Positions 1-9,073 of a stretch of DNA of 64,000 bases are shown here, in pieces (positions within the stretch are counted from its first letter, which is position 1; every line of letters starts with the position of its first letter). The stretch covers positions 10,478,001 through 10,542,000 of the forward strand of contig CM060732.1 in assembly GCA_030704615.1 (NCBI GenBank), written 5' to 3'. The position numbers and the translations under genes are program-made. The DNA is from Takakia lepidozioides (Eukaryota; Streptophyta; Takakiopsida; Takakiales; Takakiaceae). Below the pieces are notes generated by a model. The model was given only the letters and a program-made list of their open reading frames with translations. It had not been told where the DNA came from and searched no databases.

Positions 1-1474
1 TGTTCAACACAGAATGCCTCAACGACCTGTGAGCAAATGCGCGAAGGGGTGAAGCCCAACCACATCGTGTTTGTATGTGTTTGCAATGCATGTGCAAGCC
101 TGGAAAAGGGGAACGAGGTCCATGGTGACATCGGTCAAAGCTGGAATTGCACCGGATGTCATTCTGAACACTGCCCTGACCTGGACATGTATGCCAAATG
201 TGGATGCATTGAGGATACAAAAGGAGTTTTCGACACTATGGCTAAATGAGATGTGGTGTTGTGGAGTGCGATGCTTGCAGGGTATGCACAACAGGGACGT
301 GGGATGGAGGCTTTGGAGACCTATGATCCAATGATGGGGGAGGGGGTGAAGCCCGGCCACTTTGTGTGCATTTGCAATGCTTGTGCAAGCCTGGCAGCCC
401 TGGACAAGGGCAAAGAGGTGCATGGGGATATCATCAAAGCTGGAATTGTACCAAATGTCATTCTGAACACTGCCCTGGCAGCTCTGGAAAAGGGGAAAGA
501 GGTCCATGGCGACATCTTCAGAGCTGGAATTGTACCAAATGTCAGTCTGAACCATACCCTGGTGGACATGTATGCGAAATGTGGTGCATCGAGCCTGGAC
601 GAGGGCAAAGAGGTGCATGGGGTATCATCAAAGCTGGAATTGTACCAAATGTCATTATGAACACTGCCCTGGCGGCTCTGGAAAAAGGGGAAAGAGGTCC
701 ATGGCGACATCTTCAGAGATAGAATTGTACCAAATGTCATTCTGAACCATATCCTGGTGGACATGTATGCAAAATGTGGGTGCATTGAGCCCTGGACAAG
801 GGCGAAGCGGTGCATGGGGTATCATCAAAGTGGAATTGTACCAAATGTCATTATGAACACTGCCCTAGCAGCTCTGGAAAAGGGGAAAGACGTCCATGGC
901 GACATCTTCAGAGCTGGAATTGTACCAAATGTCATTCTAAACCATACCTTGGTGGACATGTTTGCAAAATGTGGGTGCAAAGGGATCTAGGATCTAGGAT
1001 GCAAAGGGAGTGTTCGACACTATGGCTGAACGAGATGTGGTGTCGTGGAGTGCGATGCTTGCAAGGTATGCACGGCAGGGACGTGGGATGGAGGCTTTGG
1101 AGACCTATGAGCAAAGGATGGGGGAAGCACATCATGTTTGTGTGCATTTGCAATGCTCGTGCAAGCCTGGCAGCCCTGGAGACGGGCAAGAAGTGCATGG
1201 GGCTATCCTCAAAGCTGGAATTGTGCCAAATGTCAATCTGAACACTGCCCTAGCAGCTTTGGAATAGGGGAAAGAGGTCCATGGCGACATCTTCAGAGTT
1301 GGAATTGTACCAGATGTCATTCTGAACAATACCCTGGTGAACATGTTTGCAAAATGCGGGTGCATCTAGGATGCAAAGGTAGCTTTGGAGAGCTATGAGC
1401 AAATGATGGGGGAAGCACATCATGTTTGTGTGCATTTGCAATGCTTGTGCAAGCCTGGTAGCCGGCTGGAATTG
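1..1474 (+). pseudogene. PLS-type PPR gene remnant, internally duplicated (left of element A)
   Basis: Plus-strand frames give typical PPR helical repeats: YAKCGCIEDTKGVFDTMA, LAGYAQQGRGMEALETY, CNACASLAALDKGKEVHGD and AGIVPNVILNTAL. PPR proteins are RNA-binding factors that normally act in chloroplasts or mitochondria. No reading frame stays open: pieces fall in all three plus frames, and short blocks (the LEKGKEVHGDIFRAGIVPN segment) recur about every 85 to 200 bp between 420 and 960. This indicates unequal exchange or slippage inside a dead gene. A TAG stop interrupts the CI(E)DAK position near 981 and again near 1357. The remnant continues at 9065 after element A. I am sure of the family and of the pseudogene state, not of the original gene. 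Confidence 0.85.
1466..1474. repeat. Target site duplication of element A, left copy (CTGGAATTG)
   Basis: The nine bases match 9065-9073 exactly. The same word occurs in the neighbouring PPR repeats as AAAGCTGGAATTGTGCC, so it is native target sequence. Confidence 0.9.
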
Positions 1475-1546
1475 GAGGTTTACTATTTCATGAGCGCATG
1501 AGCCCATGAGCCCATGAGCCTATGAGCTCATGAGCGGACATCCGCG
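1475..1546 (+). repeat. Left terminal inverted repeat of element A with CATGAGC heptamers
   Basis: After GAGGTTTACTATTT come about six head-to-tail CATGAGC-like heptamers (CATGAGC, CATGAGC, CATGAGC, TATGAGC, CATGAGC) up to about 1538. The same heptamer, often inverted as GCTCATG, fills the ends of the right TIR and of elements B and C. It is a candidate transposase-binding repeat. Confidence 0.8.
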
Positions 1547-2160
1547 GAATTGGAATTTTCCTGCCTTTATTGACGGTGTTATGTCCTCTTACCTCGGTAA
1601 TAGGGTCTATTTCTCCTGGTCCAGGATGCGGAATGAGGTATTTCGGCGCCGTTATTCCCAAGAGCAGTGTGCTAAAATGGTGTTTTGAAGACATCCACCG
1701 GGGTATTTCGGCACCGAAATTACCTCTTAAAATGTGATATAGTGTGGTATTTAATGGCGCAAAACGGGATATTTGGGCGCCGAAATACCCAAGTGGAATG
1801 TGCTGAAGTGCCTTGTGCTGAAGGCTTCCATCGTGATATTTTGGTACAGTAATTCATCCGCGGAATTTTTGAGGCCCATATAACGAAGGCGCGCATTGGG
1901 CTATTTCGGCGCCAAATTTCCCAATAGGAATGTTAGAAACGGCAGGGTTTTCATGGCTTCAAGTTCTCGGCTCGATGGTGTGCATAAATTACTTGTAGGG
2001 TTCTTCACTGAAGTTTGCGTCTCTTCTGCTTTTATTATACATTTTGGTTGGCGGAAGAAATGTAGGGAATCGGACAAGCAGTCTGAACACAATGATTTTT
2101 CAAATCGTCAATATTTTCATTAAGTGTTTCAGAACTGTACAACAAAAGGATCCAAATGAG
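1547..2160. other. Left subterminal region of element A, no gene
   Basis: No coding sequence is seen. The stretch holds spaced GGCGCC motifs in the context GGTATTTCGGCGCCGTTATTCCC (about 1636-1658), ATTTGGGCGCCGAAATACCC (about 1770-1789) and CTATTTCGGCGCCAAATTTCCC (about 1890-1912). These are divergent relatives of the palindromes in the centre of the element. Confidence 0.6.
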
Positions 2161-2166
2161 ACTTTG

Positions 2167-4082
2167 CTATGGTGAGGATCCGCTATCACTGTCCGATGCA
2201 TCCCCGGCCTCATGCAAGGATGGCTGCCTTCCACCTGCCTCCGAACCTGCACTGTCGCTACCGCTGTTACTCTGAGAAGCCCTCCCCTCAAAAATACCAT
2301 CCTCACCAGCCGGAACTATCCACCTGAGTGCGGAAGTGTCCTCAACATTCCCCTCGCTCTCGGACGCGGATTCTATTACGAACTTCCCTACTCTGTCTTT
2401 CACAATTCTATGTTTGGCCTCACGCCTCATTATAATTCTCTGCTCATTCCCGTATGTCAATTGCTCTAACCGAGTAGGCCTATCCTCCCTCCTGATGGCT
2501 TCTCTGGCAGCCGTGTCTGCATAGGCTGGTAGAAAAAAAGGCTTCTCGGGACTCGCGAGAAACGATTTTCTGGCAAAGAATGGCCGATGCGATTCTGTCT
2601 CCTCCTCTGCAACAGGGTCCGATTCGGGCAAGTCTCCCAGCTTCTCCTCGTCGGACGACTCTGCAAGGCTGAGTGTACGCACAAACATAGAATGAAGTAC
2701 ATTAGAGAATTCAAACAGGGAATCATCGGCAGGTTGCATGGTCCCTACAACCGAAACCAATACACTTACTATGGTGCAACTCACTCGAAGACAGGCATTG
2801 GGGGAAGCGGCTTCGGGCGCCCCTGCATCGAACGAATTTCCTGGACTTCCTCCTCTTCATCTTCCTCCTCCCCTTCCACGTCATCTTCTGCGTTTTTGGG
2901 ATCCTCAGTCGGAGGCAAACGCTGAAGGCCCGCCAAATTGTAATCGTACAAGGCCGTATCCCCCTCAAATGAGAACACAAATCGGTTCGACATCCTTCCC
3001 GCCCACATACAGGCACCTGCAAATTCATACGACACAACCACAACCAAACTCAAGAATGAGTCGCTTCCTCGCACAAGCAAACATACACAAACGGAAATGG
3101 TGTCAATTTTGGTGCCGCATTCAATTAACGTTCTCACCTGTATTTGCAGTGATGTCGAGGACCCTGCCTTCAACATCCGTACATGTTTCCATGAGCGTCT
3201 GGGATGAATGCAGGACTCCTGGTCCTGCCATACCTCCATGGCTTGCCCGACAAATCACAAAGAATGTCCTTCTCTCCCACATGGTTGAACAGGACGTTAT
3301 ACTCCAGTGGATCAACTGTGGAATCAACAAGTCTTCCTGTTTCACGTAATTTGAATTTCTAATGTTTCTTCACGAAGCAAAATGCCTGAAAGATAAGAGT
3401 CTGCAGAGAAGGAAATGTCCTGAGGTTTTGCTTCTCCGCAAGCTCCAGCAGGTTCTGATCGTCGCCAAGTCGTACCACATTGTCGTCCTCTCCTTCTGTC
3501 AGCTCAATGGGCCGCCCTTCTGCAGATCCAACTCCCACATCTCCAGCGGCCTCCACCGCATTCGTGTTTTTTGAAATTGACTGTAAACCCAATATCTCCG
3601 CTTCCAGTCTCCCTAGGGGTTTTACTGGCGAAGCCATGGGCTCCTTCTGCTTCCTCGACTTCCGAACTCTAGGTGGGCTTTTCTGAGGCGATATCTGAGG
3701 TGTTGAATGAGGACTCGCCTGCCTTGATGCACTTCCACCTTGCGAGCGCAGCACCCGGGCAGGAGTATCCAAAGTTGACTGTGTTGCTTCGCCCCCCTGC
3801 GATCCCTCCCCAGCTCCCATGTCAAACAAACAGGAAAACATGAGACACTGCACGCAAAAAAAAAGGTGTAAAAGGAATATTGCGTATGGAGTGCTTCATA
3901 TCCGCAAAGCACGAATCTCTCACTGGTGGGCGATCCGAGTCTCCGGATAACGAGGTCTGCATTTCATGCATGAGACGGAGCTTAAGTCGTGTCGTCGGCG
4001 GCTTCCCAAAATCCCGCGTCCTCCTTCTCTTTGCCGGAGTTGCCTGACCTTCCACAAACTCTATGCTACCACTATGCCGCAT
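2167..4082 (-). pseudogene. Element A second gene (ParB/methyltransferase-like), middle deleted
   Basis: Read on the minus strand. The first part (about 4082-3430) is a charged, low-complexity N-terminus rich in S, P, R and K (TPAKRRRTRDFGKPPTTR; HSTPQISPQKSPPRVRKSRK). It runs directly into TLIFQAFCFVKKHSKFKL, GKPWRYGRTRSPAF (about 3250-3420), then GACMWAGRMSNRFVFSFEGD (about 2940-3030), an acidic run, and a C-terminus ending in an S, D, G-rich tail at 2167. The ParB-like region and the DIPDG box seen in B and C are missing. The join near 3425 matches B only on its downstream side, which marks an internal deletion. Introns probably separate the blocks: a GTGAGT donor lies near 2776. The remaining product would lack both proposed active-site regions. 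Confidence 0.65.
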
Positions 4083-4489
4083 AAGGAGAGGAAACGCAGG
4101 AGAATGTCACTGCAGAAGGGCAAGGAGCGAGAGAGCGAAGCGGTGGAACATGCAACCACTATGCACGAGCAGATGTGTAAGCAGCCACGTCTCCCGAAGC
4201 GTTGCCACCGTCCACCACTTTCTGCCGTATGAGTGATGAAGAGATTGTGACCCCTGACACGTTCGCACGGATGAAGTCGACTGGAACACGACGCGTGCCA
4301 GTTCCAGCCACCAGTACAAGACGGTTTATCCGAATTGCGGCACCGAAATACCTTCCGTTCACCGGATGCTGTTCCCGGAGCAGCCGACATTGAATGAAAT
4401 ATCTGCACATCATGAAACCCAACCGCCATGAAAATCCCCTGCCTATGACATTCAACAGTCAGGTCGGTACGTTTCATCAGCGGACGGAT

Positions 4490-6220
4490 GAATTTCGGCG
4501 CCAAAATTCATCTTATTCAAGTGCTTTCGTACACAAACTTACAAATTTCGGCGCCGCAATTCATCGCTTCCGAAGTCCTCATTCGTCATGAGCAAACCTG
4601 TCAGTGGGATATCGGAGCCGGAATTAATTCCGGGACAGTGGAAACGGCTGCACTTGGGCACATTTCATCCATATTTCGGCGCCGAAATTCATCCAGAGCG
4701 AAGACTAAATCGGCACCATGCTATGCTTTGCCGCCATCATTGCCCCTGACGGATGCTGTCCATGCCTGTTGGACTTGCCATTTCTGGACATTTAACTATA
4801 ATTTCGGCGCCGAAATTATACTTTATGTGCGGCAATGTCCCGTGCGAAAAAGACCACTTAATGGATACTGTCGGTTTCAAAGGAAAAAAACGGCTAAAAT
4901 GCAATTAATTTTGACAGAAGGGGTTCAATATGCCGATTTCTCCATTAAATGCAGAATATTCCTGTTATCTTCGTCGGAACGGGGTATTTTCAACGATTTA
5001 CCGAAAATTATATCATCTAGAAGCAAATAGTAAGTGTCGGGTTTGGACGAATTTCGGCGCCAAAATTCATCCGTCGCATAGAAAATGTAATATTAGAGTT
5101 ACTCATTGCGGACAGTAAGGATGAATTTCGGCGCCGAAATTCATCCATTTCAAAGAAAAATAAATATTGGAGGGAGGGCATTGGATGAATTTCGGCGCCG
5201 AAATTCATTGCTCGCGAAGAAAAAAATAAAATTTCGGGAGGACTTCGGATGAATTTCGGCGCCGAAATTCATTGCTCGCGAAGATAAAAATAAAAAATCG
5301 GGAGGACTTCGGATGAATTTCGGCGCCGAAATTCATTGCTCGCGAAGAAAAAAAATAAATTCGGGAGGACTTCGGATGAATTTAGGCGCCGAAATTCATT
5401 GCTCGCGAAGAAAAAATAATAATTCGGGAGGACTTCGGATGAATTTCGGCGCCGAAATTCATTGCTCGCGAAGAAAAAAATAATTCGGGAGGACTTCGGA
5501 TGAATTTCGGCGCCGAAATTCATTGCTCGCGAAGAAAAAAAAATTTCGGGAGGACTTCGGATGAATTTCGGCGCCGAAATTCATTGCTCGCGAAGAAAAA
5601 AAATTTTTTGGGAGGACTTCAGATGAATGTCGGCGCCGAAATTCATTGCTCGCCAAGAAAAAAAAAATTCGAGAGGACTTCGGATGAATTTCGGCGCCGA
5701 AATTCATTGCTCGCGAAGAAAAAGGAAAATTAGAAGGGAGTACTTGGATGAGATTCGGCGTCGAAGTTCATCTGTCGCAAAGAAAAAAAAAAAAAGACTT
5801 CAGATGAATTTGGCACTGAAATCCATCCGCAGGGCAGCAGAATTAGGGTCGGAAAAGGAGATGAAGAATGAATTTCGGGGCCGAAATACATCCATTCTGC
5901 CGATTCAGGATTACTGTCATTCGGATGTCAGCACCGATATCCGGACACGTGGTGAATCACGACTGTAATCAGGAACACATTCATCCGTATTTTGGCATCC
6001 AAATTCAACCCTCATGTGCAGAAACAATTTGATGAAGAAGATGTTCATCCGAATTTCGGCACCGAAATCCATCCGTTGGGTGCTTGGTTAGTTTCATGAG
6101 GTGAACAAATTACTATTTCTGTCGCCGGAATTCATCCCCTGGCTTCCAAAGTTGTTACATGACAGAGATGTTCATCCAGATTTCGGTGCCGAAATTCATG
6201 GGAAGGCCTGATTTATTGTA
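4490..6220. promoter_or_regulatory. Element A central palindrome array between divergent genes
   Basis: Non-coding, between the start of the second gene (minus, 4082) and the transposase start (plus, 6448). About 15 GGCGCC cores lie between 4499 and 5700. Most sit in the perfect 28-bp palindrome whose half-site is GGATGAATTTCGGC; the copy at 5119-5146 is exact. Looser copies with GGCACC, GGTGCC or GGCGTC centres continue to about 6200. The position suggests a shared two-way control region. Long frames that can be read here (MNFGAEIHPKSS repeats) are artefacts of the repeats. Confidence 0.75.
5164..5770. repeat. Tandem array of 61-64 bp units, each with one palindrome
   Basis: About ten units. 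GGCGCC centres fall near 5196, 5260, 5324, 5387, 5450, 5511, 5572, 5634 and 5695, with a degenerate one near 5759. Each unit reads: A-rich spacer, GGGAGGACTTCGGATG, palindrome, CATTGCTCGCGAAG. The spacing is close to six helical turns. The arms vary little, while the A-tract length varies. Confidence 0.9.
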
Positions 6221-6447
6221 GCCCAAGTGGTTGTACATTACAATTCAGGCACCAAATATCCGATGTGAACTTGCTGTTGTCGTCCGTTTTTGTAACGTAC
6301 GTTACATACCTTCATCTTTACGTGCACCGATCACCCATCCTGTTGGATGCGGAATCCTCCAGAAAATCATTTGTGTTATTAGGTAGGACACACTCTTCTC
6401 ACTGCAGGACTTCGCTGCGGAGCGTACCGAGAGGTCCCGTCTTCAAC

Positions 6448-6994
6448 ATGGACTCCCGTGTTTGGGTAAACGTGTACTTCCATCCTGATTCTCTGAAAGC
6501 TAAAATACGTTCCACGAAATCCAATTCCCAGTCGTCATCCTCCTCCCACGAGAAGCTCTTCGCCCCGCATACCGGTGGGTGACCCCGCAGCTTGGCCCAC
6601 CCATCGGTGGGGGAAACTGAAAAGACGACGGCCACCAACAAAGGCGAACGACACCAGGATGGCCAACGCTCTTGCAATGCCCTGCATAGTGCAAGGTTGC
6701 AGGGATGTTCCTCACCCCAGGATGGGGCGCATATTTCAGTTGTCAACAGCCGGGTCTGCTGCGCGCAGTGTCGTGTATACAATCACGGTTTCACAGTACC
6801 CAGCTTGCAACTGTGAGGACTTCCTTGTTATGGAATCGAAGAATGCAGCATACGTCCCCTGCAAACACCTTTATTACATTTTTCTGAAGCGCATGAGTTG
6901 CATATCCGCAGTGGACGTCTTCATCCATGCTCCAACACTGAGTTTCAACGAGCTGCACAAGGCCCTACGGCAGGACACTGGTCGGACTGCTTGA
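6448..6994 (+). pseudogene. Element A transposase remnant with 3-kb internal deletion
   Basis: The reading frame starts MDSRVWVNVYFHPDSLKAKI, as in element B (29633). At about 6508 it jumps straight to sequence that in B begins at 32761. Compared with B, 3067 bp (29694-32760) are missing, with a 2-bp AC overlap at the join. This removes the whole DDE-like catalytic core. What remains downstream (frame from about 6575) is the SWIM zinc finger CNCEDFLVMESKNAAYVPC followed by KH, and the tail ending at FNELHKALRQDTGRTA. The deletion shifts the frame, so a stop follows soon after the join (HTGG, 6582). This is a non-functional transposase. Confidence 0.85.
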
Positions 6995-7676
6995 CATTCC
7001 ACATTCGGGAAGGAGAAAGTGGCAATTATATTACATTCATCTTCTTGCACCCTATTTTTTTGTGAGGAATTATACACTTGGTGGTGCCGCATCGCCATGG
7101 CTACATGTGAATTTCGGTGCCGCAATACATGAGAATGTGGTTTTTGGCCATGAATGGCATGCGCATGTTTTTTTATTTTGGTTGTCTACAAATGGATCCG
7201 AGTAAAGCATACATTGTGTGGAGATTAACGGGCATTGAGGCCTATTTCAGCGCCGTTTATGGTCTATGTACTGCATAGTGCTTCCTTGTTACTGCTCTTC
7301 ATTCAATTTGTAGTGATTTCGCAGCCCATCCTGGCGTTTTCGTCCACCTTTATGAGAAGACTCCAATTTGCTACAAATACATTGTTACTGTTCTGCAAAT
7401 GTGATGCCTTTACAAGATTGCTAGTTCTGTGTCCCAGTGGGAAGGGTCCTACTGCACATTCCAGCATTTGCATACTGCACCTTGTGCAAACAGCAATCCA
7501 TACGACAAAGGACACGTCCCAGCATACTGGCAGTGAATTGCAAAAAACCTTAACAGAAGATTATCCAAGCATGTATATTCCCCATATGGCACAGGGAAGC
7601 TGCTTGATTTCTGAATGAAAATGTATGTGCCATGAGTGTCGGCGAGTCGAAACATGTCTACTCTAGCATGCAAGAC
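6995..7676. other. Intergenic stretch of element A between transposase and third gene
   Basis: No gene is seen. The stretch is nearly identical to 33241-33923 in element B apart from small indels, so it has been inherited as part of the element. It carries isolated GGTGCCGCA and CAGCGCCGTT motifs (about 7083, 7110, 7250). The two convergent genes on either side probably end here, so it may hold both 3' untranslated regions. Confidence 0.6.
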
Positions 7677-8276
7677 CTATGGTCCCCTCGCCCAAGAAGA
7701 AGGAACTCTAACTGGCCTCTCAAGGACCTCCTGAGTGACCGGGTGCCTATATTTGAACAAAATGTCAGTGGTTTCTGTCGCCCGGTTGAAACTAACGAGG
7801 ATGTCGTGTTTATCGATAGCGCCCCCTTGGTAGAAGGACATTTTCACAGTGGGCCCTGTGTTCCCCTCCTCCTCATCCTCATAACTGAAGAGAATGTCCC
7901 CACTTTCCGAGCCAGTCCGTCCACGCGTAAAGTTTTCACCTATGCACTCATCATACGTCCACTCGCAACAATTCCAGCGATACAGCAACGCTGTGCGTGA
8001 TCTGTTCGGCTCCCACTCATGCGGAAAGTCCAGGTCCATGATGCGTAGGAACCACCTGCTCCCCAGCCGGGGTCCAGGAGAATCGTGCAATCCTGGAAGA
8101 AACTCCATTGCTCTCAGCTGGACAAGTCGAGGATCGTCCCTGTAAACATCCAGGAAAACAATGATGTCGTGTGCTTTCGGGAAAATGACTCCCGTCTGGC
8201 GTCGATAGATGTGATTCGGGCACGACATGGCCTCACGACATAGCACAAACTCAAAGCAGGGAGGAGATGGGCACAA
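7677..8276 (-). CDS. Element A third gene, unknown function, intact
   Basis: An open frame of 199 codons starting at 8276. I recognise no family. Visible traits are a Cys/Trp patch (LYRWNCCEWTYDEC), an acidic run (FSYEDEEEGN), a strongly ordered centre (FLPGLHDSPGPRLGSRWFLR) and the C-terminus PVRVPSSWARGP. The start could also be a Met further in. The gene is kept almost unchanged in element B (33924-34475), where one CAG to TAG change breaks it. It is absent from element C. Its upstream side (8335 onward) carries a third array of GGCGCC motifs, so it appears to share the control logic of the other two genes. It does not resemble a known VANDAL anti-silencing protein closely enough to name. 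Confidence 0.6.
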   Translation of the reverse strand: MCPSPPCFEFVLCREAMSCPNHIYRRQTGVIFPKAHDIIVFLDVYRDDPRLVQLRAMEFLPGLHDSPGPRLGSRWFLRIMDLDFPHEWEPNRSRTALLYRWNCCEWTYDECIGENFTRGRTGSESGDILFSYEDEEEGNTGPTVKMSFYQGGAIDKHDILVSFNRATETTDILFKYRHPVTQEVLERPVRVPSSWARGP

Positions 8277-8334
8277 CAGAGAAGAGTGAAGAGCAAAATG
8301 AGAGCAAGGCCTCCCTTACCGTAAGGCGGGTATT

Positions 8335-8800
8335 TGCTCTCCGGAGCCCAATTTTGGCGCCGTTATTGGATGGAGTGCGGAAGCTTCAGCCGAGAATTTT
8401 GTTTCCGCAGGTCAATTTCGGCGCCGTTATTGGTTGCAATCCCTAGCCTTCAGCCGGGTATTTGGTTTCTGGACCCAATTTCGGCGCCGTTATCGGCTGC
8501 ACTCCGGTGGCTTCAACCGAGTATTTGGTTTTCGGGGCCCATTTCGGCGCCGTTATCGCCTGCACTCCGGGTATTTGGTTGGTGGAGCCCAATTACTTTC
8601 ACCGTTGTTGGCTTCACTCCCGAGCCTTCAGCCGGCTATTTCTTTTCCTGTGCCCAATTACGGCGCCGTTATACCCAACCATCATGCACTTCTGCAACAG
8701 TACTATCCACGGTTATAGGTCGCCATTGCGTTTTCGGAGTCTGCAAACCCGGATCCTAATTCCGCTTGCGTCTCTGCCTCTGGGATAATTTCGGTGCCGT
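8335..8800. promoter_or_regulatory. Repeats upstream of the third gene: CCCAATTTCGGCGCCGTTAT units
   Basis: Five to six units of about 60-75 bp, each combining GCCTTCAGCCGGGTATTTGG with CCCAATTTCGGCGCCGTTAT. The units start close to the 5' end of the minus-strand third gene. The left half matches the AATTTCGGCGCC half of the central palindromes, but the right half is GTTAT, so each site is only a half-palindrome. Confidence 0.7.
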
Positions 8801-8839
8801 TATTGCCCAGAATTCAGTTTTTCTATGACCTGGCCTAGC

Positions 8840-9064
8840 GGTCCATGAGCCTGGGCTCCAAGTCATGAGCGTACACTGGTACTCATGAGCGGAGTGCTTC
8901 CAGCATGAGCGCGGAAATCTTCGATTTTTGATTATTTTATAGTTTTGGGCCTGAAAAAAATCTGCCGAAATTCGAAGTGTGTTACTTTGCGGCTCATGGG
9001 TGAGCCATGCCCGCTCATGAGCTCATGAGCTCACCGCTCATGAGCTCATGGAATAGCAACCCCC
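8840..9064 (-). repeat. Right terminal region of element A with inverted CATGAGC heptamers
   Basis: Repeated GCTCATGAGCTCATGAGC and isolated CATGAGC words run from about 8845 to the terminus GGAATAGCAACCCCC. The outer 29 bases are the inverted counterpart of the left end with about five mismatches. Confidence 0.8.
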
Positions 9065-9073
9065 CTGGAATTG
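9065..9073. repeat. Target site duplication of element A, right copy (CTGGAATTG)
   Basis: Exact copy of 1466-1474, followed directly by the continuing PPR sequence TGCCAAATGTCAATCTG. Confidence 0.9.

Larger units (their letters stand above)
1475..9064. mobile_element. Element A: Mutator-like TIR transposon, non-autonomous deletion derivative
   Basis: The left end GAGGTTTACTATTTCATGAG mirrors the right end, whose reverse complement begins GGGGGTTGCTATTCCATGAG. The 9-bp word CTGGAATTG flanks both ends exactly (1466-1474 and 9065-9073) and belongs to the interrupted PPR sequence. A 9-bp duplication with long, imperfect TIRs is characteristic of Mutator-like elements (MULEs). Inside, left to right, are a second-gene remnant (minus), a palindrome array, a transposase remnant (plus) and a third gene (minus). 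Both large genes are internally deleted relative to element B, so A could only move with help from another copy. Confidence 0.9.

Noticed and set aside
321-815. Long minus-strand frames opposite the PPR repeats (MHRFALVQ type)
   Set aside because: They are antisense shadows of the PPR coding repeats, recurring with each unit.
5269-5733. Repeated MNFGAEIHPKSS frames on both strands
   Set aside because: They come from the 61-64 bp tandem units; the palindrome reads the same on either strand, so coding is not implied.
5164-5770. Regularly spaced repeats resembling a CRISPR array
   Set aside because: The spacers are near-identical A-rich sequence rather than unique, and the setting is a plant genome.
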